This document shows positions 43,238 through 51,859 of a stretch of DNA of 64,000 nt, piece by piece (within the stretch, counting starts at the first letter, position 1; each line of letters begins with the position of its first letter). Origin of the DNA: Mucilaginibacter pankratovii (GTDB lineage Bacteria > Bacteroidota > Bacteroidia > Sphingobacteriales > Sphingobacteriaceae); assembly GCF_014773265.1 (NCBI RefSeq), contig NZ_JACWMY010000006.1:1-64000 (forward strand), in the 5' to 3' direction. The translations under genes were made by a program, and so were the position numbers. The notes beneath the pieces are model-generated. The model was not told the DNA's origin and searched no databases. It saw only the letters and a list, made by a program, of their open reading frames with translations.

Positions 43238-44650
43238 CTACATATCCATCCTCTTATCCATCTTATGTTTCCCGCCCATCTTCATCAACGCCGGTGTTAC
43301 CCTTAAATAAACCTGGAAGCCAATTGGTGTGCTGCCGTACAAAGACTTGAGCGCCGCTGGAGAGAAATTTGCCGTAGCCTGCAGGCCGGCGGTTAAGTTG
43401 GTTTGCTTAAAATTGGCGAATATGCGGTTATACCCCAGTGTGAATGCGTTGATGTTGAAGCGCGGGTCGGTAGGGTATTGGGCTTCCAGATCCAGTTCGT
43501 GGGCATCTTTTTGTACATATTCGTACCTGCCATACAAAGCATTTTTGCTGAACTGGTAGGCGTGTTCCAGCAGAATAGCGGGTTCGTTTGCGCCGCTGCT
43601 GTTATGGTGATTCTGCCCGAATACCAGCGTAGTTGCCACATAACTGTCGTCGCCCAGCATTTTGGTATGAATGGCCGAGGCTGTGAAGCGCCGGATATTT
43701 TCCAGGGGTTCGGCTTCCTCGGGGCTTTTCAGCCAGCCGTTAGAAACCTGCAGTGCCCATTCTTTTGATGGATTAACAGATAGCCGAACGGAGTACGAAT
43801 CGAATTTCGCTTTATCAAAATCATAACGGTGCTCGTCCGGCTCGCGCCCCGTAAATACTGATCCCTCCAGCTTTACATTTTTATAACGAACACCCAGGGT
43901 AGCCGTACCAAAGGTGATATGTGTGGCATCGGCATAGTGGTGACTCAACGGAGCATCCGGGTTGTTCATAGCTGACAGGCGGTGCATAAACACAGGCGGG
44001 CCCAATGCAGGTTCGCCGGGATAGCCAACGGAGAGCGATACGTCGGTGTTTTTTGCAACCCGTTGCGTGTAGGTAATGCTCAGTTCCGCAAAAAGATCAT
44101 GCGGGTGCTGGCGGTCTACCAGTTTATTGCCCTTGTACGATTCGCCCGTTTGGTAAAGCAGCGGGTAACCGCCGGCACCAACGGTAAAGGGATCGAGCGA
44201 AAACATGGTGTTGATGGCAAACAGCCCGTTTTTGCCAACCTTACGTTGCGCCATATACATCAGCCAGTTTGGCGCATCAAACTGTTTGTCGCCACGACTG
44301 CCTTGGTTAAACACGTCCTGCTTGTTGTAGCGTAAAAACACGCTGCCGTGTACCATGTGCATCCATTTTTTACCATGGATCATATACATATACATCGGTG
44401 TTTCATCCGGCACCCAGGAGGTACCCGAGCCGTCGCGGTTCATGGGCAGGTCGAGTGAGAACTGGCTGGTCATCACACCCATTTTGTGCGTGGTATCATG
44501 TTGCATGTTTTTCATCATGGCGGCATGATCATGTTTCATGGGTTTTTTGGCGGCGGTATCTTTTTGCATATGCTGCATATGGCCTATATCCTGGGCATGT
44601 GTTGCCAGCGCCGCAAAAAGCATTGCTATTATTAAAATATATTTTTTCAT
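43238..44650 (-). CDS. Outer-membrane protein with His/Met-rich N-terminus, metal-associated
   Basis: A 470-residue protein with signal peptide 1-19 (ILIIAMLFAALATHA). The His/Met-rich segment that follows (about 20-60) has HMQHMQKD, KPMKHDHAAMMKNM and similar, suited to Cu(I)/Cu(II) or other soft-metal binding. The remainder is a predicted beta-barrel, with a second His/Met cluster at YMYMIHGKKWMHMVHG. The last residues KMGGKHKMDKRMDM are again metal-like. It ends a four-gene minus-strand run with another beta-barrel, an HMA protein and a HYC_CC_PP protein. Function in copper or heavy-metal handling is inferred from composition and neighbours. Confidence 0.8.
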   Translation of the reverse strand: MKKYILIIAMLFAALATHAQDIGHMQHMQKDTAAKKPMKHDHAAMMKNMQHDTTHKMGVMTSQFSLDLPMNRDGSGTSWVPDETPMYMYMIHGKKWMHMVHGSVFLRYNKQDVFNQGSRGDKQFDAPNWLMYMAQRKVGKNGLFAINTMFSLDPFTVGAGGYPLLYQTGESYKGNKLVDRQHPHDLFAELSITYTQRVAKNTDVSLSVGYPGEPALGPPVFMHRLSAMNNPDAPLSHHYADATHITFGTATLGVRYKNVKLEGSVFTGREPDEHRYDFDKAKFDSYSVRLSVNPSKEWALQVSNGWLKSPEEAEPLENIRRFTASAIHTKMLGDDSYVATTLVFGQNHHNSSGANEPAILLEHAYQFSKNALYGRYEYVQKDAHELDLEAQYPTDPRFNINAFTLGYNRIFANFKQTNLTAGLQATANFSPAALKSLYGSTPIGFQVYLRVTPALMKMGGKHKMDKRMDM

Positions 44651-44666
44651 GGTAGAAACTCTTTTA

Positions 44667-44690
44667 TAAGGCGCGATACTTCGCGCCTTA
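44667..44690. repeat. Intercistronic hairpin between two outer-membrane protein genes
   Basis: TAAGGCGCGA and TCGCGCCTTA form a perfect 10-bp stem with loop TACT, in the 44-nt gap between 44650 and 44695. Neither side has a good T-tract, so mRNA processing or stability is likelier than termination. Confidence 0.65.
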
Positions 44691-44694
44691 ATTA

Positions 44695-45492
44695 TTATAA
44701 ATTGAAGAAGTTATACTCGAAGCGAACCAGGTACATGTTCTTGCTGAAACGCTCCATCGAATTAAAAAGAGGAGCACGGTAGGAAAAGTCCAGCCGGCAA
44801 ACGCTGTTGAAAATGAATTGCACAGCAGGGGCCACATCCAGGTAGCTTTGTGCATAACCGGGGTTGCTTTTGCCAAGCAGTTCGGCGTATACGTTTACGT
44901 TAACCTGGTTGTAATTGCTGTAACGCTTTGGCAGCAGCAGGTAACCGGCAGACAGGCTGTAAGCCACTGCATTTTTCGCACCCATGATGGGCGGGGCGGT
45001 TCCGCTGTTATCAAATGCCCGCAGATAACTTGCCGAACCCGATAAGGCCAGCTTATGGATAAGCTTGGTGAAGATAACGCCGCCCTGCAAGCCACTGTTA
45101 TCGCCCTCCAAAGCAATTTCCTGCGTATTGAATGGGTTGCTGCTGATAGATGCCTTGCCAAACACCGCCCCACGAAAGTGCGCTTGAACGGTATCAACGG
45201 ATAAAAACCGGTACTTGGCGTAAACGCTGCCGCCTTCAAGGTGCTGGCTTTGCCGGTAAAAATCGGATACGTAGGCCGAGCCGTGCACCATCAGTTTGCC
45301 GGTGGCACCATACATCATTTCCAGCGTGCTGCGGTTTTTAAACTCCGGCGAAGTGAAGCCCTGGTTCTCTAAACGGATGCCTAAGGAGTGGGCCGCCATA
45401 TTGCTGGCCGGTTCGGTATTTACGTATAATTCCTGGCCAAATGCGGTGCACGCAAATGCCATAAGGCAAAACGCCAATAAAATAGCTTTCAT
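44695..45492 (-). CDS. Predicted outer-membrane beta-barrel protein
   Basis: A 265-residue exported protein with signal peptide 1-19 (ILLAFCLMAFACTAFG). The rest is made of alternating amphipathic strands, such as HSLGIRLENQGF, KLMVHGSAYVSDF and AVAYSLSAGYLLLPKRY, ending NMYLVRFEYNFFNL with a terminal aromatic strand. No named family is recognised. It lies between the HMA protein gene and the His/Met-rich outer-membrane protein on the same strand, so a role in metal transport or sensing is plausible. The His/Met content is ordinary. Confidence 0.7.
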   Translation of the reverse strand: MKAILLAFCLMAFACTAFGQELYVNTEPASNMAAHSLGIRLENQGFTSPEFKNRSTLEMMYGATGKLMVHGSAYVSDFYRQSQHLEGGSVYAKYRFLSVDTVQAHFRGAVFGKASISSNPFNTQEIALEGDNSGLQGGVIFTKLIHKLALSGSASYLRAFDNSGTAPPIMGAKNAVAYSLSAGYLLLPKRYSNYNQVNVNVYAELLGKSNPGYAQSYLDVAPAVQFIFNSVCRLDFSYRAPLFNSMERFSKNMYLVRFEYNFFNL

Positions 45493-45517
45493 AAATAATG
45501 AATTTTTAGAAAGCCCC

Positions 45518-46015
45518 TTAAATTGCTACGTGATAAGTTTTGCCTGATGCCGCAGGCGCCTCCGGGGTTTTGCCCAGGTACTTTTTAGATACCGAATTTG
45601 GCGCGAAGCCCTTATCTACAATGGTTAAAGATACCTCGCCGCTTAGCGGTTTATCGGCATTTAACAGTTTGTAGGTATCGCCGCCGTAAGTAAAGGCATT
45701 TTCAGCAACGGTGGTATTGGCGAAATTGTAGGTGGTTTTAAAGTAGTTCACAAAAAAACCAGCGCTTTTTATTTTCTTGCTGATCTGCTCAAAATCTACC
45801 GGTACGCCTTCTTTAAAGGTGATATTGTAGATGTTGCGGATCAGGTCGGGTTTAATTTCGCTTACAAAGGGTAATGCTTTGATCGCTTTCTCGGTAGATT
45901 TTGCACAAAGGGAGCAAGTGAGGCCGCTAACCTGCAGTTCGGCTTTGGTAAATTGGGCTTTTGCAACGGTTACGGTTGCTATAAAAAGGATGATATATAT
46001 TTTTAACGTTTTCAT
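45518..46015 (-). CDS. Exported heavy-metal-associated (HMA) domain protein
   Basis: A 165-residue protein with signal peptide 1-20 (IYIILFIATVTVAKA). The HMA domain (about 23-95) has the metal-binding CxxC in VSGLTCSLCAKSTEKAI, and FVSEIKPDLIRNIYNITF matches the ferredoxin-like fold. A beta-rich C-terminal segment follows. Periplasmic HMA proteins bind Cu(I) or Zn(II). It is the second gene of a four-gene run after HYC_CC_PP, 62 nt apart. No P-type ATPase is adjacent. Confidence 0.88.
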   Translation of the reverse strand: MKTLKIYIILFIATVTVAKAQFTKAELQVSGLTCSLCAKSTEKAIKALPFVSEIKPDLIRNIYNITFKEGVPVDFEQISKKIKSAGFFVNYFKTTYNFANTTVAENAFTYGGDTYKLLNADKPLSGEVSLTIVDKGFAPNSVSKKYLGKTPEAPAASGKTYHVAI

Positions 46016-46077
46016 GTGTTTTAAAAATTGAATTTTGAATGGATAACTTTAATAATACGGTGATTAAATAGAGGTTA

Positions 46078-46467
46078 TCAAATTCTGAAAATACAATTTT
46101 TAAGGAAAACGGCGATCCCCTCAGATGGAACATCCGGCGGGCCGCGGTCGAAAAGTTTTTCTAATACAGATTGTTGCGCTGATAACAGGAAATCAGCCAG
46201 CGGGAATTTCGGCAACTCAAAGGCAAATAATCGGGAGAAAAACGAGGTGGACTCTTTCTGATGATCATCTTTCACCTTTACATCCAGCTTGCTATCCTTG
46301 CAGCAATTCATTTTGCTTTTTGCCATGGGAGTTGTGCAGGATTTTGCCGGGGCATTTATCTGTACATCTGCAACATGGCTGCCGCAGTAATGCAGGTTCA
46401 GCGCAAAGCCGGCTACTGTAACGGTGTACAGTAACGCTAATAGCAATGCTCCCTGCTTTTTTATCAT
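46078..46467 (-). CDS. HYC_CC_PP family exported protein
   Basis: A 129-residue small exported protein. The signal or anchor helix (1-22, ALLLALLYTVTVAGFAL) runs into NLHYCGSHVADV, then a CC pair (MNCCKDSKLD) and a PP pair (DRGPPDVPSE), the three landmarks that name the family. Bacteroidota members usually sit beside metal-efflux or copper genes. Here it starts the minus-strand run with the HMA protein and two outer-membrane proteins. Cys and His residues suggest metal binding; the exact role is unknown. Confidence 0.82.
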   Translation of the reverse strand: MIKKQGALLLALLYTVTVAGFALNLHYCGSHVADVQINAPAKSCTTPMAKSKMNCCKDSKLDVKVKDDHQKESTSFFSRLFAFELPKFPLADFLLSAQQSVLEKLFDRGPPDVPSEGIAVFLKNCIFRI

Positions 46468-46555
46468 ATTACAAAAGTAGTGTTTAACTAACTGATTACA
46501 AATACAAATTTTTGCAAATAAGTATTGAAATTTTCAAATCTATATCCGTTCTTTG

Positions 46556-46576
46556 TATTTAGATTAAATCTAAATA
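46556..46576. promoter_or_regulatory. Perfect Fur-like palindrome before the DUF6607 gene
   Basis: A 10-1-10 palindrome with arms TATTTAGATT and AATCTAAATA ends 4 nt before ATG 46581. It matches the core of the site upstream of the TonB receptor (32768-32788) at 17 of 21 positions. It probably binds the same regulator. Confidence 0.65.
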
Positions 46577-46580
46577 GACG

Positions 46581-47495
46581 ATGAAAAAACTGATCCTATC
46601 CCTAACTATTTGCTTAATTACTTTAGCTGCGTTTTCGCAAACCAAACTCGAGCAAGACAGGCAAGCCATTAAATCGTTGGCAGGCTATTACAAAGTAACC
46701 TTCAATTATGCCGAAACCTTCGCAACAGATACCGCTTATAAATTCCATCCCCGTTACCATTCGTGGGGTTACGAATGGGCTGTTGTGGTAGAAGATTCTC
46801 CAAAGAAAATTGTAATTCAGCACTTGCTGGCTGTTGACGATACCACAGTTATTAAACACTGGCGCGAAGACTGGGTTTACGAGCAGCCCTCTATTTTGGC
46901 TTACGATAAAGATAACGCCTGGAAAAAGGTTGCCCTTTCGCCAGCCGAAACAAAAGGCAGATGGGTGCAGAAAGTATTGCAGGTTGATGATAGTCCTCGT
47001 TACGAAAGCATCGGCACCTGGGTGCATGTGGATGGGCGCCACCAGTGGTATGGTGAAACCGATTCGCCGCTGCCACGCAGAGAGTATACCAAACGTAACG
47101 ACTATAATGTACTGCGCCGCGGTAACCGTATCTACTTAACACCTGAGGGCTGGATGTTTGAGCAGGACAATAAGAAAATAGTGCGCTCGGCCGAAGGCGA
47201 TAAACTGGTTGCCCAGGAAAAAGGCTATGAGGAGTTCACCAAAGCAGATGAAAGCAAATTTGCTTACGCCAAAACCTGGTGGGCCAGCCAGCAAGCTTAC
47301 TGGACGGATGTTCGCGCGGTATGGGATAACGTTTTCGCTAAGAACAGCTCCATTAAACTGGCAGACAAAAAAGACGGTAAACGACTGTACCAACGGTTAT
47401 TCGACCTTGGCGATCAATCTGTAAAAGAAAAATGGAGCTCTGCCAAAAACAAGGAAGAAGCTAATAAAATTATCGCGGTATATATTGGCGCATAA
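46581..47495 (+). CDS. DUF6607 family exported protein
   Basis: A 304-residue protein with signal peptide 1-19 (LILSLTICLITLAAFS). The mature part is rich in Trp and Tyr and beta-strand-like, with WAVVVEDSPKKIVIQHLL, HWREDWVYEQP, YESIGTWVHVDGRHQWYGE and RIYLTPEGWMFEQDN, as I remember for DUF6607. The function is unknown. A perfect Fur-like palindrome just upstream, shared with the siderophore receptor, suggests iron-dependent control. It is divergent from the metal module and is followed by a strong hairpin terminator. Confidence 0.82.
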   Translation: MKKLILSLTICLITLAAFSQTKLEQDRQAIKSLAGYYKVTFNYAETFATDTAYKFHPRYHSWGYEWAVVVEDSPKKIVIQHLLAVDDTTVIKHWREDWVYEQPSILAYDKDNAWKKVALSPAETKGRWVQKVLQVDDSPRYESIGTWVHVDGRHQWYGETDSPLPRREYTKRNDYNVLRRGNRIYLTPEGWMFEQDNKKIVRSAEGDKLVAQEKGYEEFTKADESKFAYAKTWWASQQAYWTDVRAVWDNVFAKNSSIKLADKKDGKRLYQRLFDLGDQSVKEKWSSAKNKEEANKIIAVYIGA

Positions 47496-47510
47496 TTTCC
47501 AAAAGTATTT

Positions 47511-47549
47511 AAAGCAGAAAAGCCTCCAAAATGGAGGCTTTTCTGCTTT
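47511..47549. terminator. Strong bidirectional terminator
   Basis: An 18-bp perfect stem (AAAGCAGAAAAGCCTCCA with its complement) around a 3-nt loop, with A/T-rich ends on both sides. It separates the convergent DUF6607 and DUF3347 genes and probably serves both. Confidence 0.85.
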
Positions 47550-47558
47550 AATATGAGT

Positions 47559-47590
47559 TCATCTTTGCAAGCGAAGCGCGGCAATCCTCT
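47559..47590. repeat. Degenerate copy of the GTCATTGCGAG repeat
   Basis: TTGCAAGCGAAGCGCGGCAA closely matches the complement of the right end of the repeat at 38440-38541 (TTGCGAGCGAAGCGCGGCAA), with one difference. The rest of the unit has decayed. Confidence 0.65.
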
Positions 47591-47635
47591 ATAGGACAGT
47601 CCGATAAGCAAGACAGAATCTCCTGTCGAGGGTTG

Positions 47636-48133
47636 CTATTTGGCAGCCACCTTCAGTGTAGCTGTTACCTTACCGCATTCCAGCATATCCTCACCGTAGT
47701 ACGGGTTGCGGATCTCGGTAGATTCGCTTAACCAATAGGCCTTTTTCATGGGGCAATATTGTTGGTAAAGCGGCGAATTGTTTGCATTTAAGCCGGATAA
47801 CAGGGCGAACATATTTTTAGACAGGCTTTGGAAATGCTCGCGCTGGTGATCAATAACAGTGGTCTCGCTGATATGGCGGCTATCGTATTTTAACTTATTT
47901 AGGTAAGCAGCATATGTTTTTTGTTGCTTTGGCTGCAATGTTTTTACCGGGAAAGCGGTTAAGGCCCCAAGCAATTCCTTCGAGCGGCTTTTTGTTAATT
48001 CGGCATTGCTGCTTACTAAAGCATCTTTTACACCAATGTATGATGCCGTTAGTTTATCAACGCTGTTTATCTGCTGTGCATTAGTGCTTACGATGCTCAG
48101 CGCGAGGATGATGGTTAAAAAAAGTGTTTTCAT
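47636..48133 (-). CDS. DUF3347 domain exported protein
   Basis: A 165-residue protein with signal peptide 1-19 (LFLTIILALSIVSTNA). The DUF3347 domain shows YIGVKDALVSSNAELTKSRS, a helical middle, then YQQYCPMKKAYWLSES and the end NPYYGEDMLECGKVT. The Cys-Pro-Met and Met-x-x-Cys-Gly pieces are candidate metal sites; DUF3347 often accompanies Cus-type copper efflux genes in Bacteroidota. Its closeness to the metal module 1.5 kb away is suggestive. It is followed by the low-molecular-weight phosphatase gene on the same strand. Confidence 0.87.
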   Translation of the reverse strand: MKTLFLTIILALSIVSTNAQQINSVDKLTASYIGVKDALVSSNAELTKSRSKELLGALTAFPVKTLQPKQQKTYAAYLNKLKYDSRHISETTVIDHQREHFQSLSKNMFALLSGLNANNSPLYQQYCPMKKAYWLSESTEIRNPYYGEDMLECGKVTATLKVAAK

Positions 48134-48144
48134 ATATTGATTAG

Positions 48145-48585
48145 TTACTTGCTTTTATATTCCCTGATGATTTCTTTACAACCCGCTTCGATCAGTTTAA
48201 ATGCCGGGGCGAATTGCATGTCGTCATAGTAAGGGTCGGGCACTATTTTATCGCCCAGTAGCATCTTAACTTTATTTCTATCCTGGTTATTGCGTGCCTT
48301 GGCTAAAATGTCGTTCAGGTTACTTTTATCCATCACCAATATCAGGTCGAACTCGTCAAAATCGCTCACGCGGAATAAACGGCATACCTGCCTGCTGATA
48401 TCTACGCCTTCATCCGCAGCGGCACGGATGGAGCGCCTGTCGGGCGGGGAGCCGACATGCCAGTTGCCCGTACCTGCCGAATCTATTTCCCAATCCAAGC
48501 CTTCCTTATCAGCCAGGTGCTGCATTATCCCCTCCGCCAGCGGCGAACGGCAAATATTGCCCAGGCATACCATTAGTATCTTCAT
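48145..48585 (-). CDS. Low-molecular-weight protein-tyrosine phosphatase
   Basis: A 146-residue phosphatase. The catalytic loop is VCLGNICRSPLAEG (Cys and Arg of CX5R at residues 7-13), and the general acid Asp is in VPDPYYDDMQF. The segment DSAGTGNWHVGSPPDRRS is family-typical. Such enzymes dephosphorylate tyrosine kinases of capsule synthesis or arsenate, but no kinase or arsenic gene is nearby. The upstream gap consists of AAGGTAAAAGCT tandem repeats. Confidence 0.93.
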   Translation of the reverse strand: MKILMVCLGNICRSPLAEGIMQHLADKEGLDWEIDSAGTGNWHVGSPPDRRSIRAAADEGVDISRQVCRLFRVSDFDEFDLILVMDKSNLNDILAKARNNQDRNKVKMLLGDKIVPDPYYDDMQFAPAFKLIEAGCKEIIREYKSK

Positions 48586-48599
48586 TTTTAGAGGTTAAA

Positions 48600-48695
48600 G
48601 CTAAAAGGTAAAAGCTAAAAGGTAAAAGCTAAAAGGTAAAAGGATAAAGGTTAGGAGTTGTTCGGCTTTTACCTTGGTCCTTTTGCCTTTCACCT
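48600..48695. repeat. Tandem 14-bp repeat with inverted distal part
   Basis: GCTAAAAGGTAAAA repeats three times exactly at 48600-48613, 48614-48627 and 48628-48641, and continues as GGATAAAGGTTAGG. GCTTTTACC...TTTTGCCTTTCACCT at 48665-48694 is the loosely complementary arm. It fills the gap between the phosphatase and S1/P1 nuclease genes. Confidence 0.85.
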
Positions 48696-48697
48696 CA

Positions 48698-49498
48698 TTA
48701 TCCAAATATCTCATTCAAAACCCCGGCCAGCCTTACACCACCTTTTAGCATTTGGCTGTTCAAGGTATCAATAAATTTAAAATTGTAGTTGTAGCCGCTT
48801 ACTTTATCCTTGCCTGCAGCGTCAGCATAAATTTTGTCTGCCAACTGGTTCGATTCGAACAGCCACTGGCTTATTGGTGCCTTTTGCAAGGCTGTACGCT
48901 GGGCTGCCGTAGTATGATTAATGGCGGCAGCATATTCGGTATAGCTTAATTGCTGCATATCTATCAGTTGCGAATCCCAGATAGAGTGCAGGTTGGTAGG
49001 CACCGGGTTATTGTTCCAGGTGATCTTAACGTCGTTACCGCCTTTATCTGTTAGGTGGCCGGTATGCATCGGCTGGTGCACATCCTCTACCACATGTATC
49101 AGTACGCGCAGGTAAAGCAGTTTGCTCGCCTTTGGCAGTTTTTTGTTTTTTAGCTGGCCAATTAAAAAATTTATTTTGGTGTAAGCATCGGTAGCTGTAT
49201 CTGCCTTTAAATAAGCCTGCATTTCGGGGTACGTAAGTGTTTTATCAAAATTGATAAAATGCCAGTTGTACAGATAGCCGTAGGCCGGGTCGGATTTAAT
49301 AAAATCGGCCCAGTTACTGGCCATGGCTATCGATTCATCGCCAAGGATAGCTTTGATAGCTGCCCGTGCTTTGGCATTGAGGTAGCTATCGGCTATCTGG
49401 CCAACAATGCGGTGCCCGTTGGTGCCCCATGCCATAGATTGCGTTGGGAAGTAAAATAAGGCTGCTGCTATTAGCAGCTTTTTGAATAAGTTTTTCAT
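48698..49498 (-). CDS. S1/P1 nuclease
   Basis: A 266-residue exported zinc nuclease acting on single-stranded DNA or RNA. The signal peptide is 1-23 (LLIAAALFYFPTQSMA), so mature Trp24 starts WGTNGHRIVGQIA with the zinc-binding N-terminal Trp and His. Other ligands are in LRVLIHVVEDVHQPMHTG and GGNDVKITWN, with HSIWDSQLI near residue 175. The length and motif order are normal. It may salvage phosphate or nucleotides from extracellular nucleic acid. Confidence 0.93.
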   Translation of the reverse strand: MKNLFKKLLIAAALFYFPTQSMAWGTNGHRIVGQIADSYLNAKARAAIKAILGDESIAMASNWADFIKSDPAYGYLYNWHFINFDKTLTYPEMQAYLKADTATDAYTKINFLIGQLKNKKLPKASKLLYLRVLIHVVEDVHQPMHTGHLTDKGGNDVKITWNNNPVPTNLHSIWDSQLIDMQQLSYTEYAAAINHTTAAQRTALQKAPISQWLFESNQLADKIYADAAGKDKVSGYNYNFKFIDTLNSQMLKGGVRLAGVLNEIFG

Positions 49499-49499
49499 A

Positions 49500-50006
49500 T
49501 TATAATGGTTTGGGGATGCAGGTACTTCGTTTAATTAAGCGCGCATCGAACGGGATAACGCTTGATGTTGGAAAAAATTGAATAACAGAATCGGCTTTTT
49601 TTACGAGTTTAAAGGTCTCCTCGTACTTGCCTGATCGAAAACAGCCGCCCTCTACCTTGTAGGTAAGATCGGCATTAGTAAACAGGCCTTTTAAACGCAG
49701 GGTATCGTGTTTTTGGTCGTAAACGCCTTTGGCATATTCGCTCCATTGCCCGTTTTGCACGCAGCTATCCGGGTAGCCGCCGTTGGCTTTGCTGAAGGAC
49801 TTTACGCTCACGAAGAACGAATCGCAACTGAACTTAAAATGGTAAAGCGAATAGTTAACCAGCTTTTTTTGCAAAGCCGCGGTATCCTGCTGCCATTCGC
49901 CCTGCAAAGCAGCTTCGCCGGATCCTTGCATATCGGGATTAAAGCGGCAGCTTGACGCCAGTATAAAGACGAAGGACAAAAGATAAAGGATGTGGCTTTT
50001 CCGCAT
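49500..50006 (-). CDS. Lipoprotein of unknown function
   Basis: A 168-residue lipoprotein with lipobox FILASSC at residue 20. The mature protein has several Cys (SCDSFF, SCVQNG, GGCF, STC) that may form disulfides, and the sequence GEWQQDTAALQKKLVNYSLYHF suggests a lipocalin-like or beta-sandwich fold. It follows fumC on the same strand, separated by a terminator. Related Bacteroidota lipoproteins are sometimes mislabelled as fumarate hydratase because of this adjacency. No function can be assigned. Confidence 0.7.
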   Translation of the reverse strand: MRKSHILYLLSFVFILASSCRFNPDMQGSGEAALQGEWQQDTAALQKKLVNYSLYHFKFSCDSFFVSVKSFSKANGGYPDSCVQNGQWSEYAKGVYDQKHDTLRLKGLFTNADLTYKVEGGCFRSGKYEETFKLVKKADSVIQFFPTSSVIPFDARLIKRSTCIPKPL

Positions 50007-50011
50007 AAAAC

Positions 50012-50041
50012 ATTAAAAAGCCCCTCTCCATTGGAGAGGGG
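50012..50041 (-). terminator. Terminator downstream of fumC
   Basis: Read on the minus strand, CCCCTCTCC-AAT-GGAGAGGGG is followed by CTTTTTAAT. It lies 15 nt after the fumC stop and just before the lipoprotein start. Confidence 0.8.
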
Positions 50042-50056
50042 TTGGGGTGAGGCTTA

Positions 50057-51454
50057 CTATTTTAATCCGCCTATCATATCTTCGGGGCGTACCCATTGGT
50101 CGAATTGCTCGTTGGTAAGGTAACCCAGACCAACGGCGGTTTCGCGAAGTGATTTGTTTTCCTTCAGCGCGGTTTTGGCAATTTTTGCCGCTGCATCGTA
50201 ACCGATGTGCGGGTTAAGCGCGGTTACCAGCATCAGCGAATTTTCGAGGTGTTTTTTTATGCCTTCGTAATTTGGCTCGATGCCAACGGCGCAGTGGTCG
50301 TTAAACGATACGCAGGCATCGCCAATTAAGCGGGCCGACTGTAAAAAGTTAGCCGCCATAACCGGTTTAAATACATTCAATTCATAATGCCCGTTGCTGC
50401 CGCCTATAGAGATGGCAACATCATTACCCATTACCTGTGCCGCTACCATGGTAACTGCCTCGTTTTGGGTTGGGTTAACCTTGCCCGGCATAATAGACGA
50501 ACCCGGTTCGTTATCCGGGATATGGATCTCGCCGATACCCGAGCGTGGGCCCGATGCCAGCATGCGGATATCGTTTGCTATTTTCATTAACGATACCGCG
50601 ATCTGTTTTAAGGCACCGTGGCTTTCTACAATAGCATCGTGTGCGGCCAGCGCTTCAAACTTATTTTCGGCAGTGATGAATGGCAGGTTGGTGAACTGGG
50701 CAATGTATTCGGCAACTTTTACATCATAACCCTTTGGGGTGTTGATGCCCGTGCCTACCGCGGTACCGCCAAGGGCCAGTTCGCTCAGGTGCTCAAAGGT
50801 GTTTCTCAAAGCCTTCAGGCCATGGTTCAACTGCGATACATAGCCCGAAAACTCCTGGCCCAAAGTAAGCGGGGTGGCATCCATCAGGTGGGTGCGGCCT
50901 ATCTTTACAACGGCTTTAAAAGCTTCGCTTTTTGCCTGCAGGGTATCGCGCAGTTTTTCTATCCCGGGGATAGTAACGTCTATCAATATCTTGTAAGCAG
51001 CAATATGCATTGCCGTAGGGTAGGTATCGTTTGATGATTGCGACTTGTTTACATCATCATTTGGGTGGATAAAGGTTTTGCCTTCGCCTAAAACATTGCC
51101 CTGTAACACGTGGCTGCGGTTAGCTACCACCTCGTTCACGTTCATGTTGGATTGCGTGCCCGAACCTGTTTGCCAGATCACCAGCGGGAACTCGCCATCC
51201 AGTTTGCCAGCTAAGATCTCATCGCAAACGGCGGCTATCATGTCGCGTTTTTCGGCAGGGAGTACACCGCAATCGGTATTGGTGTAGGCGGCAGCTTTCT
51301 TTAAATAAGCAAAGGCCTCTATTATTTCCTTCGGCATGGATGCCTCGGGGCCAATTTTAAAATTGTTACGGCTGCGTTCGGTTTGCGCGCCCCAGTATTT
51401 ATCGGCCGGTACCTGTACCGCGCCCATGGTATCATATTCGGTTCTGAAACTCAT
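50057..51454 (-). CDS. fumC: Fumarate hydratase, class II
   Basis: This TCA-cycle enzyme interconverts fumarate and malate in the cytoplasm and is iron-independent. It has 465 residues. Signatures are [54 protein letters not shown], the catalytic loop [15 protein letters not shown], and [12 protein letters not shown] near the end. An intrinsic terminator follows. No neighbouring TCA genes are present. Confidence 0.97.
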   Translation of the reverse strand: MSFRTEYDTMGAVQVPADKYWGAQTERSRNNFKIGPEASMPKEIIEAFAYLKKAAAYTNTDCGVLPAEKRDMIAAVCDEILAGKLDGEFPLVIWQTGSGTQSNMNVNEVVANRSHVLQGNVLGEGKTFIHPNDDVNKSQSSNDTYPTAMHIAAYKILIDVTIPGIEKLRDTLQAKSEAFKAVVKIGRTHLMDATPLTLGQEFSGYVSQLNHGLKALRNTFEHLSELALGGTAVGTGINTPKGYDVKVAEYIAQFTNLPFITAENKFEALAAHDAIVESHGALKQIAVSLMKIANDIRMLASGPRSGIGEIHIPDNEPGSSIMPGKVNPTQNEAVTMVAAQVMGNDVAISIGGSNGHYELNVFKPVMAANFLQSARLIGDACVSFNDHCAVGIEPNYEGIKKHLENSLMLVTALNPHIGYDAAAKIAKTALKENKSLRETAVGLGYLTNEQFDQWVRPEDMIGGLK

Positions 51455-51547
51455 ATCGATATATATGTTTTGCGGGGCAAATTTAGGGTTTTAAATGGAG
51501 TATGCCGAAGAGATGAAGTAATCTTTTTGGTACAGGGGAGGGGTGAG

Positions 51548-51859
51548 TTAATCTCTGATTTTGCTTGTATAAGAAATCCGCCCGTTAAAGGTCGGTTCGC
51601 GTTCGTTTATTATTAAACCCAGTATCAATAGCGCGAAACAACTGATGGCCGCGTATTTACAAAAAGTTATACCGTGCAGAATATAAAGCTGATGCGCATC
51701 TAATCCAAACGATGCTTCTTTACCTGCTTGCTGAAAATCCTGCACTTCATACTTGTAACTTACCATGCTATTAACATAGCCATATGCAAACAACAGCGTC
51801 AGGATAGCAAGTGCTACCAATGAAATTGAAATCGCCCTTTCGCTTATGCGTATCCTCAT
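51548..51859 (-). CDS. Small membrane protein, unknown
   Basis: A 103-residue protein with two membrane helices (about 9-30, ISISLVALAILTLLFAYGYV; and 65-84, CKYAAISCFALLILGLII), and an N-terminal basic patch RIRISERA. The loop between the helices faces one compartment. No family is recognised. It overlaps the TPR gene by one nucleotide (51859), so it is co-translated with it and probably works with the tandem TPR lipid-envelope or secretory proteins. Confidence 0.65.
   Translation of the reverse strand: MRIRISERAISISLVALAILTLLFAYGYVNSMVSYKYEVQDFQQAGKEASFGLDAHQLYILHGITFCKYAAISCFALLILGLIINEREPTFNGRISYTSKIRD

Noticed and set aside
44667-44690. Intrinsic terminator
   Set aside because: The hairpin is perfect, but no T-tract follows on either strand; recorded as an intercistronic hairpin instead.
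48600-48641. CRISPR-like tandem repeat
   Set aside because: Three 14-bp units with no spacers between them, so this is a simple tandem repeat, not an array.
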